Shown here piece by piece: positions 37,133-46,495 of a stretch of 64,000 nucleotides of DNA (position 1 is the stretch's first letter; each line of letters starts with the position of its first letter). The DNA is from Deltaproteobacteria bacterium (GTDB lineage: Bacteria > Desulfobacterota > Syntrophobacteria > Syntrophobacterales > Syntrophobacteraceae). The notes under the pieces were generated by a model, which did no database searches, had not been told where the DNA came from, and saw nothing but the letters and a program-made list of their open reading frames with translations. The position numbers were made by a program, and so were the translations under genes. The stretch covers positions 1-64,000 of the forward strand of contig JAJYDE010000012.1 of the NCBI GenBank assembly GCA_021777755.1. The letters are read 5' to 3'.

Positions 37133-39166
37133 CTAGCTCCGGGCCGGACTCCCGGCGGCGGACTCCTCCATGAGCCCGTAGCGCCTGATTTTACTGTAGA
37201 GGGTGCTGCGGCTGATCTTGAGGCGAAGTGCCGCGTCGTGCTTGTTCCAATTGGATTTTTGCAAGGTCTTCAGGATGAGGCCGCGTTCGTTTTCGGATAG
37301 CGAGGTGAGATTCCGGTTTTGGCAAAGCTCGCGAAGAAATCTCGGCAGGTGCTCTCTGCGGATCAACTCGCCCCGGGATAACACCACGGCGTGACTGACG
37401 GCGTTTTCGAGTTGCCTCACGTTTCCCGGCCAGTCGTAGTCGAGAAGCGCCCGCATCGCCTCCGATGAAAAATCGCGGATGTTCTTGTGTTCCTTGAGGT
37501 TGTGCTTGGCAAGGAAATGGTGGGCCAGCAAAGGGATGTCCTCGCAACGCTCCCGCAACCGGGGAAGATTGATCGATATCACGTTCAACCGGTAGAACAG
37601 ATCATCTCTGAACCTGCCCGAGCGCACTTCCTGGAGAAGGTCCCGGTTGGTGGCCGCAAGCACCCGGACATCGGCGGCAATGACCCTCTCGCCCCCGACC
37701 CTTTCAAAGCAATGATCCTGGAGAAAGCGCAGCAGCAAGATCTGGACCGCGGGAGCTATCTCTCCGATTTCGTCGAGGAAAAGCGTACCGCCGTTGGCCC
37801 GTTCGATCCGGCCTTTTTTTTGATGCGTCGCACCGGTAAATGCTCCCTTTTCATGTCCGAAGATCTCGCTTTCGAGCAGGGTCGGGGAATAAGCCGAGCA
37901 GTTGGCCACCACGAAAGGCCCCTTGTGGCGAGGACTCCTCTTGTGAATGGCGCAGGCCACGAGTTCCTTGCCCGTCCCGTTTTCCCCGCCGATCAGCACC
38001 GTGGCATCCGAACAGGCCACAAGGTCGATCAGTTCATAGATTTCCTGCATGCCCTTGCCGCGGCCGATAATGTCTCCATAGCCGGGGCGGTCCGCCACCT
38101 GCGATTTCAAAATCCCGACCTCGGCCTCGTATTTCACCAGATTTCTCAAGTGCCCCGAAGCCTGCTCGCACAGGGCGTTTACCAGCTTGAAGTCTTCGGA
38201 GGGAAACCGGTTGGCCGCCTTGGAGCCCAAAAAGAGCAGGCCGATACATTTTCTGTGAACGAAAAGAGGCAGCGCCGACCACAGGGGGGAAGTGCCCGCG
38301 AGGCTCTTCAGGGCGGAAAATTCCTCGCACCTCTGCGTCGGGCCAATCACATCCCCTGCCTTGCAACGGTTGATCTGGCCGACCAGTCGCGCTCCAAGTC
38401 CGCCGGAATCGAGCGTGCGTAGAATTCCCCCCGGCCCTTCCACCCCTTCGGACTCGAAATCTTCAAACCGCAGGAAATGTTCGCACGAGGCATCCAGAAG
38501 CAGAAAGGCAGGCTTCGAACCGGGGAGAATCTTGACAATATGGTCCAAAAGAAACCGCGCCAACTCGCACATCGTCGATTTTGTCCCGATCTCCCGGGAA
38601 AGCTCCAATAACTCCTTGAGCTGGCACCGGGAGCGGCAAAGCTCCTCCGAGCGCTTTGCCAGGGCATGCTCCAGCTTTTTTGTCTCCGTCACATCCCGTT
38701 CGATCCGGAGTACAAGATCGACCCCGCCTCTTTGGTCACTGATCGGATAAGTCTCTATCTGCTTGACTTTTCCGTTCTCCATGAGCACCGGATGCACGGT
38801 CTTGCACAGGTGAGGTTTCCCGGTTTCGCAGCTCCTGCGCACCGGGCAAAAGACCCCGGCTTCATGGCACGGAATCCCCCTTCCGAAAAGAACCTCGTGG
38901 CAGGTCTTGCCCGAGATCTCCCGGGCGTTTTTAAAGGCGCTCCCGGCCACGAACAAATCGTTTACCCGCACCACCCGATAGGTCGCCGGGTCCACCACCA
39001 TCAATTTGTCCCTGAAGCTGTTCATGATCTTCTCGGAGAAGTTCTTTGCCGAAATCAACTCGTTTTGGAGCTGCTCGACGGGGACGACATCGCCAAGATC
39101 CGCAATATCGCGCACCAAGCCAACTTCATACAGGGACTGGGACTCGAATGGCTTTTTCATGCACAT
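37133..39166 (-). CDS. sigma-54-dependent transcriptional activator (PAS-GAF-AAA-HTH)
   Basis: Enhancer-binding protein of 677 aa: a Cys-rich PAS domain (about 35-165), GAF-like domain (about 195-345), AAA+ ATPase with Walker A GENGTGKE, the sigma-54 loop GAFTGA, Walker B GGTLFLDEIGE, and a Fis-type helix-turn-helix at the C-terminus (DAALRLKISRSTLYSKIRR). The PAS domain contains seven Cys (CHEVLFGRGIPCHEAGVFC, CETGKPHLC), a pattern that could bind a metal, haem or Fe-S cluster and sense redox state. It lies just upstream of the CoA-transferase operon; two sigma-54 promoters in the window are likely targets. Confidence 0.9.
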   Translation of the reverse strand: MCMKKPFESQSLYEVGLVRDIADLGDVVPVEQLQNELISAKNFSEKIMNSFRDKLMVVDPATYRVVRVNDLFVAGSAFKNAREISGKTCHEVLFGRGIPCHEAGVFCPVRRSCETGKPHLCKTVHPVLMENGKVKQIETYPISDQRGGVDLVLRIERDVTETKKLEHALAKRSEELCRSRCQLKELLELSREIGTKSTMCELARFLLDHIVKILPGSKPAFLLLDASCEHFLRFEDFESEGVEGPGGILRTLDSGGLGARLVGQINRCKAGDVIGPTQRCEEFSALKSLAGTSPLWSALPLFVHRKCIGLLFLGSKAANRFPSEDFKLVNALCEQASGHLRNLVKYEAEVGILKSQVADRPGYGDIIGRGKGMQEIYELIDLVACSDATVLIGGENGTGKELVACAIHKRSPRHKGPFVVANCSAYSPTLLESEIFGHEKGAFTGATHQKKGRIERANGGTLFLDEIGEIAPAVQILLLRFLQDHCFERVGGERVIAADVRVLAATNRDLLQEVRSGRFRDDLFYRLNVISINLPRLRERCEDIPLLAHHFLAKHNLKEHKNIRDFSSEAMRALLDYDWPGNVRQLENAVSHAVVLSRGELIRREHLPRFLRELCQNRNLTSLSENERGLILKTLQKSNWNKHDAALRLKISRSTLYSKIRRYGLMEESAAGSPARS

Positions 39167-39555
39167 GCGACTTTCCCCATCGGTTGATGATAAAGTCTGC
39201 GGAACCCGGTCCCGAGGCAGAAAAATCGCCCCGGCATGTCAAGGAGCATCGGGGGAAGCAAACGAGTCGTCGAGGGAAGGCGAAAACGGGGCCGGAACAG
39301 CTGAAACCATGCAGGATAAAAGTAAAGCGTGCCTCTGGATGGAAAGTCTGCCAGACGACAAAGATCAAAAATCGGGGGCATCGGCTGTCATCGGCAGTGA
39401 GCGCCTGCAAGAGAAGTCTGACTCATCCAGCTGTCCGAGTCGCATCCCTTCCCGCAAAAAGCCGGCTTCGCAATAGCCTCTCCGGAAACTGATTCTTCCT
39501 GCTCCTTTTGATAAGCAGATACGAAAGAAAAAGTCAAGGGGAAAATGGGCGCGCG
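39167..39555. other. intergenic region, about 390 bp
   Basis: No gene recognised between the sigma-54 activator and the GNAT gene, both on the minus strand. A plus frame ending at 39476 (ESLPDDKDQKSGASAV) is open but has no ribosome binding site or motif. Confidence 0.35.
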
Positions 39556-40143
39556 CTATAACCTCAAGGTCATGATCACCGCTTCGGGGTCCCCGGAGTC
39601 CGAGAAACTGAAACCGAGAGCCTTGGCCAGGCTCAGCATCGCAGTGTTGTCAAACAGGGAATGAGCGTACATTTCCCTCATCCCCTGTTTGCGCGCGTGG
39701 CCGATTACATGCTCCAGCAAGGCCCGCCCGATCCCCATTCGGGTCAGATCGGCTCGAACCAATATGGCGAACTCCCCCCGCACTCGGTCCGGATCGGGTA
39801 TGATTTGCACATATCCGAGGATTTCCAGATCATTTCCGGCCTCCCTGCCTACGAGCACAAAACTCATTGCCCACTGGTCGTCCAGAAGGGAAAACTCTCT
39901 TACCTGCGTCTCGGGCACCTTGGACATCGCATGCAAAAACCGCATGCGAATTTCATTGCCGGAAAGCTCGGCAAATAGCTTGCGGAGCGCATCGATGTCC
40001 GAGGATCGTGTCGGGCGGAGCCGAAAAATCCGGCCGTCGGCGAGCGTCATTGCGCTCTCCAATTCCCCGGGATGAGAGGAAACCACCGAAACTCCGTGCC
40101 CGGCCAACCTCGTCCTGGATAATCTGGTGTCTGCTGCGGCCAT
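39556..40143 (-). CDS. GNAT-family N-acetyltransferase
   Basis: Protein of 195 aa. The GNAT core is clear: motif A FAILVRADLTRMGIGRALL (acetyl-CoA binding R/Q-x-x-G-x-G/A) and motif B ending in AMLSLAKALGFSFS. It is a close paralogue of the C-terminal domain of the adjacent Pat-like protein (both have IRxRFLHxMxxxPxxQ and FILVRxDxxxxGxGR patterns), so it probably acetylates protein lysines. AAGGA is 4 nt before the ATG. Its promoter is a sigma-54 module shared with the acyl-CoA ligase gene. Confidence 0.85.
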   Translation of the reverse strand: MAAADTRLSRTRLAGHGVSVVSSHPGELESAMTLADGRIFRLRPTRSSDIDALRKLFAELSGNEIRMRFLHAMSKVPETQVREFSLLDDQWAMSFVLVGREAGNDLEILGYVQIIPDPDRVRGEFAILVRADLTRMGIGRALLEHVIGHARKQGMREMYAHSLFDNTAMLSLAKALGFSFSDSGDPEAVIMTLRL

Positions 40144-40198
40144 GCCATTAGGTCCTTTTCATGGTTATCGGTTGCATCCGCCCTTTTCAAGGCATGGG

Positions 40199-40293
40199 AG
40201 CGGGCAATAACCGTGCCAAGGTTCTCGCCGAACATGGCCCTGCGATCCGGCGCCGATCTTGGCACAATTCGTGTTACCTTGAACCTTTGGAAA
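40199..40293 (-). promoter_or_regulatory. second copy of sigma-54 promoter and activator module
   Basis: On the minus strand, TGGCAC (40218-40213), 5 nt, then TTGC (40207-40204) is a perfect -24/-12 element, 61 nt before the GNAT start. The upstream 70 bp repeat the blocks found at 27.5 kb (AAAGGTTCAA, ACACGAATTGTGCCAA, CGCCGGATCG, GGCGA), with a few small insertions/deletions. Confidence 0.8.
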
Positions 40294-40352
40294 TTTGTCA
40301 AGAGAGCCTCCGATGCAACGGTCCGTTTCGAGTAAAGACTAAAAGGCAAACC

Positions 40353-42866
40353 ATGAGCCTCAGGAACCTCGACTTCATGCTCAACCCCTCCTCGGTGGCC
40401 TTGATTGGCGCCAGCTCAAGGCCCCACTCGGTGGGCGAGGTCATTTTGCAAAACATTCTCAATGCAGGGTTCAAAGGCGACCTGTTTCTGGTCAATCCGA
40501 GGTATCAGTTGATGGGAGGCCTGCCGGCATATCCGAGCGTGGCCAGCCTGCCCAGGTCTCCGGACCTGGCCGTGATAGCAGTCCCGCCCGAATCCGTGCC
40601 CGAAGTGACGGCTCAATTGGGGGCCTGCGGAGCGAAGGGGGCCGTGGTCATTACGGCGTGTTTGGGAGAAGGAGGCTCCAAACGCGGCCGAGAGCTTCGC
40701 CAGGCCATGCTCGAAGCCGGGCGGCGCTACTCCTTGAGGATAATCGGTCCAAATTCTTTGGGCATCATTGTGCCCAAGTCCAGCCTGAACGCCAGTATGG
40801 CCCATATTGCACCTTCCGCGGGCGGCATAGCCTTCGTTTCGCATTCGGGGGCGCTGCAGACCGCGGTCCTTGACTGGGCGGCCTCGCAGAATATCGGATT
40901 TTCCCACGTTGTTTCCCTGGGCGGTCTGGCCGAGGTGGATTTTGGCGATATGCTCGATTACCTGTCCGCGGATCTTTCCTGCCGAGCCATCCTGCTCTAC
41001 CTGGAAGGCATTACCAATGCCCGCAAGTTCATGTCCGCGGCAAGGGCCGCCGCTCGGATGAAACCGGTCATTGTTCTAAAGGGGGGGCGCTGCGCCGAGG
41101 CTGCGCGGGCGGCCGAAAAGCACACCGGGACGGCTCCGGGAATCGATCCGGTCTATGATGCGGCGTTTCGCCGGGCGGGAATGCTGCGGGTGCGAGACAT
41201 TCAGGCCTTGTTCAGCGCCGTTGAGACCCTGGCAAGGATGCCAAGATCGCTAAAAGGGGAAAAAGTCGCCATCCTCACCAATAGCGGCGGAATCGGCGTG
41301 TTGGCAACCGATGTGCTTATCGACGAAGGCGGTCGTCTCGCCCCGCTGCGCCCCGAGACGATGAGCAGACTAAATGCCGAGCTGCCCCCCATGTGGTCTC
41401 ACTCGAACCCGGTGGACATAGGCAGCGACGCGCCTCCCGGCCGCTATGCGAGCGCGCTGCAAAGCCTTCTTGGCGATGATTCCCTGGACGGCATTCTCAT
41501 ATTGAATGCCCCCTATGCGGTAGCCTGCGGCAAAGAGGTGGCCCGGGCGGTCGTAAATACGATAAAACCCCGCCAAGACCACCACCCGGTAGTCCTGACC
41601 TGTTGGCTGGGCGGGGCCGGCGCGCGCGAATCGCGCAGGCTGTTCGTGCAAAACAATGTGCCCACCTACGAAACTCCCGCCGAAGCCATACGAGCTTTTA
41701 TGCAGATGATTCGATACCAGAGAAACCAGGCCATGTTGATGGAAACGCCCCCGAGCATCCCCGAGTCTTTCCTGCCCGATGCGCCAAAAGCGAGGGAAAT
41801 CGTGGAGCTTGCCCTGACCCGGGGGCAAGGATGGCTGACGAGCGCGGAAACCCGCGCGCTTCTAGACGCCTACACGGTCGGCTCGCTTCCCCAGCCCGTG
41901 CCGGCCCCGGATTTGCGCCCCGGTGAGCGCTCCGACTCAAAGACCCCGCTCCCGCGTTCCGCCCCCGGCCAATTCTTTGTCGAAGCTCTTGACGATGAAT
42001 ATTTCGGACCCGTCCTCCGGCTGGATTTTTCAATCATGCGGGAGGACCCTCTGCACAAGGGGGAGTTTGCGCTCCTGCCACTGAACCTTCGCCTGGCAAA
42101 GGAACTCATCTCCCGCGCCCGCGGCGCTATAAACCATGAAGGCGGACCAAAGGAAAACTGTTTGGACATGGAAGGCGCCGCGCTCACTTTGGTCAAAGTG
42201 GCGCAAATCCTTTGCGACATGGACGACATTTCGGGGCTGGGCGTTCATTTTTTCCCTGGAAACGACGGCCCTGTGGCGGTGAGCGCTCAGATCCGGGTGG
42301 GCAGGAGCAGGGCCTGCGCCGGTCAGCGTACGGCCATTCGCCCCTACCCGAAAGAGCTGGAGGAGCGCCTGTCGCTGCGCGATGGAACGATGGTGCGAAT
42401 ACGCCCCATAAGGCCCGAAGACGAGCCCAGCCTTCTTGCTCTTTTTTCGAGCCTTTCTCCGAAAGAAATCCGCCTGCGGTTTCTCCATCCCATGCGAGAG
42501 CTTTCGCCCGGCCAGGCGGCCAGATTGACGCAAATCGACTATGACAGGGAGATGGCCCTTGTGGTTACCGGGAACGCCGGAGCGGCAAAGCGCGAGTTCC
42601 ACGGCCATGTGCAGCTCCTCTCGGACCCCGACAATGAAAGGGCCGAATTTTCGATCCTGGTGCGTCAGGACTCAAGCGGAAAGGGGCTGGGGCGCATTCT
42701 CATGGAACGTATCATAGAATATGCGCGCAGCCGCGGCATGAAGGAAATCTTTGGAGACGTCTTCTTTGAAAACAAACCGATGCTCGGGCTTGCCAAATCC
42801 CTTGGTTTCGTATCGAGCATCGACTTCGACAACCCGGGCTCTCTCATCGTATCCCTTAAACTATGA
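40353..42866 (+). CDS. Pat-type protein acetyltransferase: ADP-forming acyl-CoA-synthetase-like with GNAT domain
   Basis: Protein of 837 aa. Order: CoA-binding domain ([17 protein letters not shown]; about 1-130), succinyl-CoA-ligase-like part (about 140-470; [23 protein letters not shown]), a shortened ATP-grasp region (about 496-665), and a GNAT domain (about 676-837; [25 protein letters not shown]). Enterobacterial Pat/YfiQ proteins have this order. Compared with them, roughly 60-70 residues holding the ATP-grasp Lys are absent, so ATP use is doubtful. Likely role: lysine acetylation controlling acyl-CoA synthetases. The ATG at 40353 is chosen because the upstream 64 codons lie inside the regulatory module. 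Confidence 0.85.
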   Translation: MSLRNLDFMLNPSSVALIGASSRPHSVGEVILQNILNAGFKGDLFLVNPRYQLMGGLPAYPSVASLPRSPDLAVIAVPPESVPEVTAQLGACGAKGAVVITACLGEGGSKRGRELRQAMLEAGRRYSLRIIGPNSLGIIVPKSSLNASMAHIAPSAGGIAFVSHSGALQTAVLDWAASQNIGFSHVVSLGGLAEVDFGDMLDYLSADLSCRAILLYLEGITNARKFMSAARAAARMKPVIVLKGGRCAEAARAAEKHTGTAPGIDPVYDAAFRRAGMLRVRDIQALFSAVETLARMPRSLKGEKVAILTNSGGIGVLATDVLIDEGGRLAPLRPETMSRLNAELPPMWSHSNPVDIGSDAPPGRYASALQSLLGDDSLDGILILNAPYAVACGKEVARAVVNTIKPRQDHHPVVLTCWLGGAGARESRRLFVQNNVPTYETPAEAIRAFMQMIRYQRNQAMLMETPPSIPESFLPDAPKAREIVELALTRGQGWLTSAETRALLDAYTVGSLPQPVPAPDLRPGERSDSKTPLPRSAPGQFFVEALDDEYFGPVLRLDFSIMREDPLHKGEFALLPLNLRLAKELISRARGAINHEGGPKENCLDMEGAALTLVKVAQILCDMDDISGLGVHFFPGNDGPVAVSAQIRVGRSRACAGQRTAIRPYPKELEERLSLRDGTMVRIRPIRPEDEPSLLALFSSLSPKEIRLRFLHPMRELSPGQAARLTQIDYDREMALVVTGNAGAAKREFHGHVQLLSDPDNERAEFSILVRQDSSGKGLGRILMERIIEYARSRGMKEIFGDVFFENKPMLGLAKSLGFVSSIDFDNPGSLIVSLKL

Positions 42867-42895
42867 GGCCCCCGGATTGGAAAGGCTGGGCAGAC

Positions 42896-43918
42896 ATGAA
42901 TGAATTGCTTGCTCCGGGCGGAAATCCGGCCATGGTGGAAGCCGTCTTCCAAAATGGCGCCGACGCTGTCTATGTGGGATCGAAAGGCTTTAGCCGAAGA
43001 AAGTGCATCTGGGAGTTGGAAGATTCTCAGATACGGGAGGCCATCGAGACGGCGAATCGATTCGGCGGCAAAGTGCGCGTGGCGCTAAATGTCGATGTTC
43101 CGGCCGAAAAGGCCGGCATCGTTTCGGCAAAGATCGCCAAGTATGCTTCATGGGGCGCCGAGGGTTTGATCCTTAAAACCCCCTTCGTAATGGCCATGGC
43201 GGCAAAAAACTTTCCCGGCATGGTGATCCATGCCAGCGTCGGGTGCAATATCCACTCGGCTGCCCAAATAGCCGAATACCGCGCCTATGGAGCATCCCGG
43301 GTGGTCGCAAGTACTGAGATCAACACCCTCGAAAAGCTCAAAGCCTTCAAAATCGCCGTCGATTCGCTGGGCGTGCTCGCCGAGGTCTTGATCCACGGCA
43401 CGCGCTGCGTGGGGGGCGTGGGAAACTGCTTTTTACACGAGTTGATAAGCGATTGCTACATGGTTAAGACCTACAGGGATGAAGACGGCAACGAGATAGT
43501 GGAATACGAGGGATGGCCCGACAGGTCCGGGAGCTGCTTTCGGATTTGTCTTCTAACCGACGCGCAGCGCTTCGAGATCCTCGGAAAAAGAGGCAAGCGG
43601 CCCGATGAGATCTCGGCCATAAACGAGCGCATTAACCGCAACCCCAATGTCGCTTTCCTCATAAACGGCAAAGAACTGTGGGATTATATGGACCTCGGGC
43701 TTCAAACGCTAAAGGTCCAGGGGCGCGAATACCCCGTCGATCTGGTGGGGCGCATGATCTTTATCTATCGCCACTTGATCGATGCGCACCGCGACGGAAA
43801 AAAATGGGACGATCCCGACCTGCTCCCCATGCGGCGCGAACTGGAGGAAATGGCAAAGGAACGCGACGCGATCAGAATGGAAAAGACGCGCGAACTCCAT
43901 CGCGCCATAAAGTGGTGA
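42896..43918 (+). CDS. peptidase U32-family protein
   Basis: About 340 aa. It starts with [27 protein letters not shown], given here as NELLAPGG and GADAVYVG, the standard U32 opening. Conserved cysteines occur in THGTRC-like [13 protein letters not shown] and GSCFRICL, a set that in UbiU/UbiV/TrhP relatives binds a 4Fe-4S cluster. Members act in tRNA hydroxylation or ubiquinone hydroxylation, or remain uncharacterised; this one is not assignable. It follows the Pat gene closely (an ATG at 42863 would overlap its stop), so the two may be co-transcribed. Confidence 0.82.
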   Translation: MNELLAPGGNPAMVEAVFQNGADAVYVGSKGFSRRKCIWELEDSQIREAIETANRFGGKVRVALNVDVPAEKAGIVSAKIAKYASWGAEGLILKTPFVMAMAAKNFPGMVIHASVGCNIHSAAQIAEYRAYGASRVVASTEINTLEKLKAFKIAVDSLGVLAEVLIHGTRCVGGVGNCFLHELISDCYMVKTYRDEDGNEIVEYEGWPDRSGSCFRICLLTDAQRFEILGKRGKRPDEISAINERINRNPNVAFLINGKELWDYMDLGLQTLKVQGREYPVDLVGRMIFIYRHLIDAHRDGKKWDDPDLLPMRRELEEMAKERDAIRMEKTRELHRAIKW

Positions 43919-44025
43919 CCTCCGGAGCCGGCGCTGCCGGCCCCCCGACCGGGGGCTTCGAGCCAGTGCGCTCCGGCTTGCGACGAATCTTGCCGGATAT
44001 GCCCGCGCCGGGATTTCCTTATCCC

Positions 44026-44054
44026 TTGACTCCCGAAAAACGTGCTTATTATTG
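44026..44054 (+). promoter_or_regulatory. probable promoter of the SDR gene
   Basis: TTGACT at 44026-44031 followed after 15-17 nt by overlapping -10 candidates (TATTAT at 44047, TTATTG at 44049), about 65 nt before the ATG. Confidence 0.45.
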
Positions 44055-44117
44055 AGAGTAATAATATTTGGAAAAGGTCGAGCAGGACATGACCCGGGAC
44101 GATGAGGAGAAAATCCG

Positions 44118-44951
44118 ATGGTTGATCTGCGCGGAAAAACAATAATCATTACCGGCTCCAGCCGGGGTATAGGTCGCGCCATGGCGCTGAAGTTCGCCAG
44201 CCACGGGGCCAATCTGGTCATCGCGGCAAAATCCGCCCAACCGCACCCCAAACTCGGCGGCTCCATCCATACGGTGGCAGGGGAGGTCCGGGCCGCGGGC
44301 GGCGACGCCCTCGCTTTTCAAGTCGACGTGAGGGACGAAGAGCAGGTGCGGGCCATGGCTGAGGCCGCGGCGCAAAAGTTTGGCGGTATCGACGCCTTGG
44401 TCAACAACGCCGGAGCGATCAGCCTGACATCGGTCGAAAATACCCCCGTCAAGCGCTACGATCTCATGCAGGCCATAAACTCCCGGGCGGTCTTCCTGTG
44501 TTCGCGGGCCGTGCTGCCCTACCTCAAACAGGCGCCCGCTCCGCACATTCTGAGCATGTCCCCGCCGCTCAATTTCAAAAGCGCGGGACTTGCGCAACAC
44601 GCCCCCTACACATTGTCCAAGTACGGCATGACCCTGCTAAGCCTGGGCATGGCCGAGGAATTCAGACGTTTCGGCATCGCGGTGAATTGCCTGTGGCCAA
44701 AGACCATCATCGCCACCGCCGCCATCGAGTTCGCAGTCGGCGACCGGGACACCCTGAAAGTCTCCCGCAAACCCGAAATCGTTGCCGACGCCGCATACCT
44801 GATCCTCACCTCCCCGAGCCACACCCTTACAGGACAGACCTTGATCGACGAGGATTTGCTGAGGCAAAACGGTGTCACCGACTTCGCCCGTTACGCCTAC
44901 GACCCGGATTTTGCCGGCAAGCTCCACCCCGATCTGTTTCTGGATCGGTGA
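44118..44951 (+). CDS. short-chain dehydrogenase/reductase (HSDL2-like)
   Basis: Protein of 277 aa. NAD(P) motif TGSSRGIGRAMA, NNAG structural motif, catalytic Ser in LSMSPP, and Tyr/Lys in YTLSKYGM. The KSAQPHPKLGGSIHTVAGEV insertion after the cofactor motif is typical of the HSDL2-like SDR subfamily, often tied to lipid or acyl metabolism. The substrate is unknown. GAGGAGAAA precedes the ATG. Apparently monocistronic. Confidence 0.86.
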   Translation: MVDLRGKTIIITGSSRGIGRAMALKFASHGANLVIAAKSAQPHPKLGGSIHTVAGEVRAAGGDALAFQVDVRDEEQVRAMAEAAAQKFGGIDALVNNAGAISLTSVENTPVKRYDLMQAINSRAVFLCSRAVLPYLKQAPAPHILSMSPPLNFKSAGLAQHAPYTLSKYGMTLLSLGMAEEFRRFGIAVNCLWPKTIIATAAIEFAVGDRDTLKVSRKPEIVADAAYLILTSPSHTLTGQTLIDEDLLRQNGVTDFARYAYDPDFAGKLHPDLFLDR

Positions 44952-44991
44952 ACATGCCCCGGGGCATGGGCGGCCGCCCTCAAAAAGGGCA

Positions 44992-45408
44992 CTATTCCCC
45001 GATGATTTTCACCAGCACCCTTTTTCTTCGGCTCCCGTCGAATTCACCGTAAAATATCTGCTCCCAGGGTCCAAAATCGAGCTTCCCGCCGGTAACCGCC
45101 ACCACGACTTCCCTGCCCATGACCGACCGTTTCAGATGAGCGTCGGCATTGTCTTCACCCACGTTATGCCGATATTGCGCAACAGGTTCATGGGGCGCCA
45201 GATTTTCCAGCCAGATATCAAAGTCGTGGTGGAGGCCCGGCTCATCGTCGTTTACGAACACCGAAGCCGTGATGTGCATGGCGTTACAGAGCAGGAGTCC
45301 TTCCGATATCCCGCTTTCCTTCAAACATTCCTCCACCTGCCCGGTGATATTGATGTAGGCTCGCCTCCCCGGGAGGCTGAACCATAACTCCTTTCGGTGG
45401 CTTCTCAC
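44992..45408 (-). CDS. YjbQ/UPF0047-family protein
   Basis: Protein of 138 aa with the family signatures [19 protein letters not shown] and [11 protein letters not shown], where conserved His/Asp/Asn residues form a putative thiamin-phosphate-synthase-like or metal site. GTG start at 45408 with GGAG 7 nt upstream. A truncated second copy lies near 27.2 kb. Full length. Confidence 0.87.
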   Translation of the reverse strand: MRSHRKELWFSLPGRRAYINITGQVEECLKESGISEGLLLCNAMHITASVFVNDDEPGLHHDFDIWLENLAPHEPVAQYRHNVGEDNADAHLKRSVMGREVVVAVTGGKLDFGPWEQIFYGEFDGSRRKRVLVKIIGE

Positions 45409-45582
45409 ATTTTTCTCCAGTTGTTTGGCGAATTTGTCATACGGCGGACCGGAAAATTTTTGAAACTTTCAACGAAATACTCTATCATGACGGCTTGGGA
45501 AGCGTCATCAATTCTTCAACCCTGCCGTGATGATCCATACTGCAACCAGCAGGATGTCATCTCTGAACCGGAGGATGCATCA

Positions 45583-46428
45583 ATGTCATTAACCACCGAA
45601 AAAAATGCCATTTGCAGGGAAATTGATAACTACACCAAAGGGAGGCATGATATCGGCAAAATTAATATGGCCAAATTGTGCAGAAAGTATGTTGAGTATT
45701 CATTGAGCTATACGGAACTTCTGGCAGTCCTTAATGCATTCCAAGATGAGTTGAATCTGTTTGTAAGCAACAAAAATGCGAGTCGATTCTTCAAGCATTC
45801 CGCAGGCAAGTTCGATACAATCCTGAAACAAGCCATTACTCGATGCACTACGCCAGCCGAAAAGGAAAAGATATTCTCCAAGTTTTTTGCCAATACGCCC
45901 AAAAATCCCGATCAAACTCTTTTGGATTGGCGTAGGCACGCCGGTGGAATGACGTACCTGGTAAATACCAACTCCTTTGATATCGACAATCCTACTATTA
46001 AACAGATTGATACGTTTTTAATCACGAGCGGCATTCAGAGCGCGCGCATACGCGATTATTTATGTAATTATGCACATCAAAATGGACTGTTTGGATTTGG
46101 AACCTTATTCACAATCAAAGTAAATATTGAAACAGAGGCCTTATTGATGTTTGGAGGATGCAAGCATATAATAACCACGGATCCTAAGAACAAATCCATT
46201 GTGCATTGCTTGGATACGACTCAGTTTTCAGCAATAATGACAACTACCGGCCCCTGTGTTTTGAATCCGCCTCTTGTCTTCATATTAAGGTTCAATCTAG
46301 CCGATGACGGGACGGAGATTTTAAAGTCCGATATCAGGTATGACATCTCCGAGCTGAATTCAGTTCCGCTAAGTTTGCGCGCCGGAGTAACAAAGGCCGT
46401 GGAAAAGATGGAAGACTTGGAAACGTAA
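45583..46428 (+). CDS. AT-rich orphan protein, about 281 aa
   Basis: Not recognised. Visibly richer in A/T (AAA, AAT, ATA codons) than its neighbours, which suggests recent transfer. Soluble, mixed helix/strand, with a Lys-rich N-terminal half (YTKGRHDIGKINMAKLCRKY) and a middle with AITRCTTPAEKEKIFSKFF. It is on the opposite strand to both flanking genes and separates yjbQ from the carboxylase, whose relic copies near 27.3 kb lie directly side by side. The ATG at 45583 has GGAGG 9 nt upstream; earlier ATG codons (45487) are alternatives. Confidence 0.6.
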   Translation: MSLTTEKNAICREIDNYTKGRHDIGKINMAKLCRKYVEYSLSYTELLAVLNAFQDELNLFVSNKNASRFFKHSAGKFDTILKQAITRCTTPAEKEKIFSKFFANTPKNPDQTLLDWRRHAGGMTYLVNTNSFDIDNPTIKQIDTFLITSGIQSARIRDYLCNYAHQNGLFGFGTLFTIKVNIETEALLMFGGCKHIITTDPKNKSIVHCLDTTQFSAIMTTTGPCVLNPPLVFILRFNLADDGTEILKSDIRYDISELNSVPLSLRAGVTKAVEKMEDLET

Positions 46429-46495
46429 GTGCGGCGCCCTAACAGAAGTCGCGAAATCGGAAGCCGGCGCACAAGTCTGCGCCATCCGCCCTCCC

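Noticed and set aside
40259-40273. Plus-strand TTGGCACAATTCGTG as a promoter for the Pat gene
   Set aside because: It has a -24-like box but no TTGC at the -12 position; it is part of the activator-site block of the divergent module.
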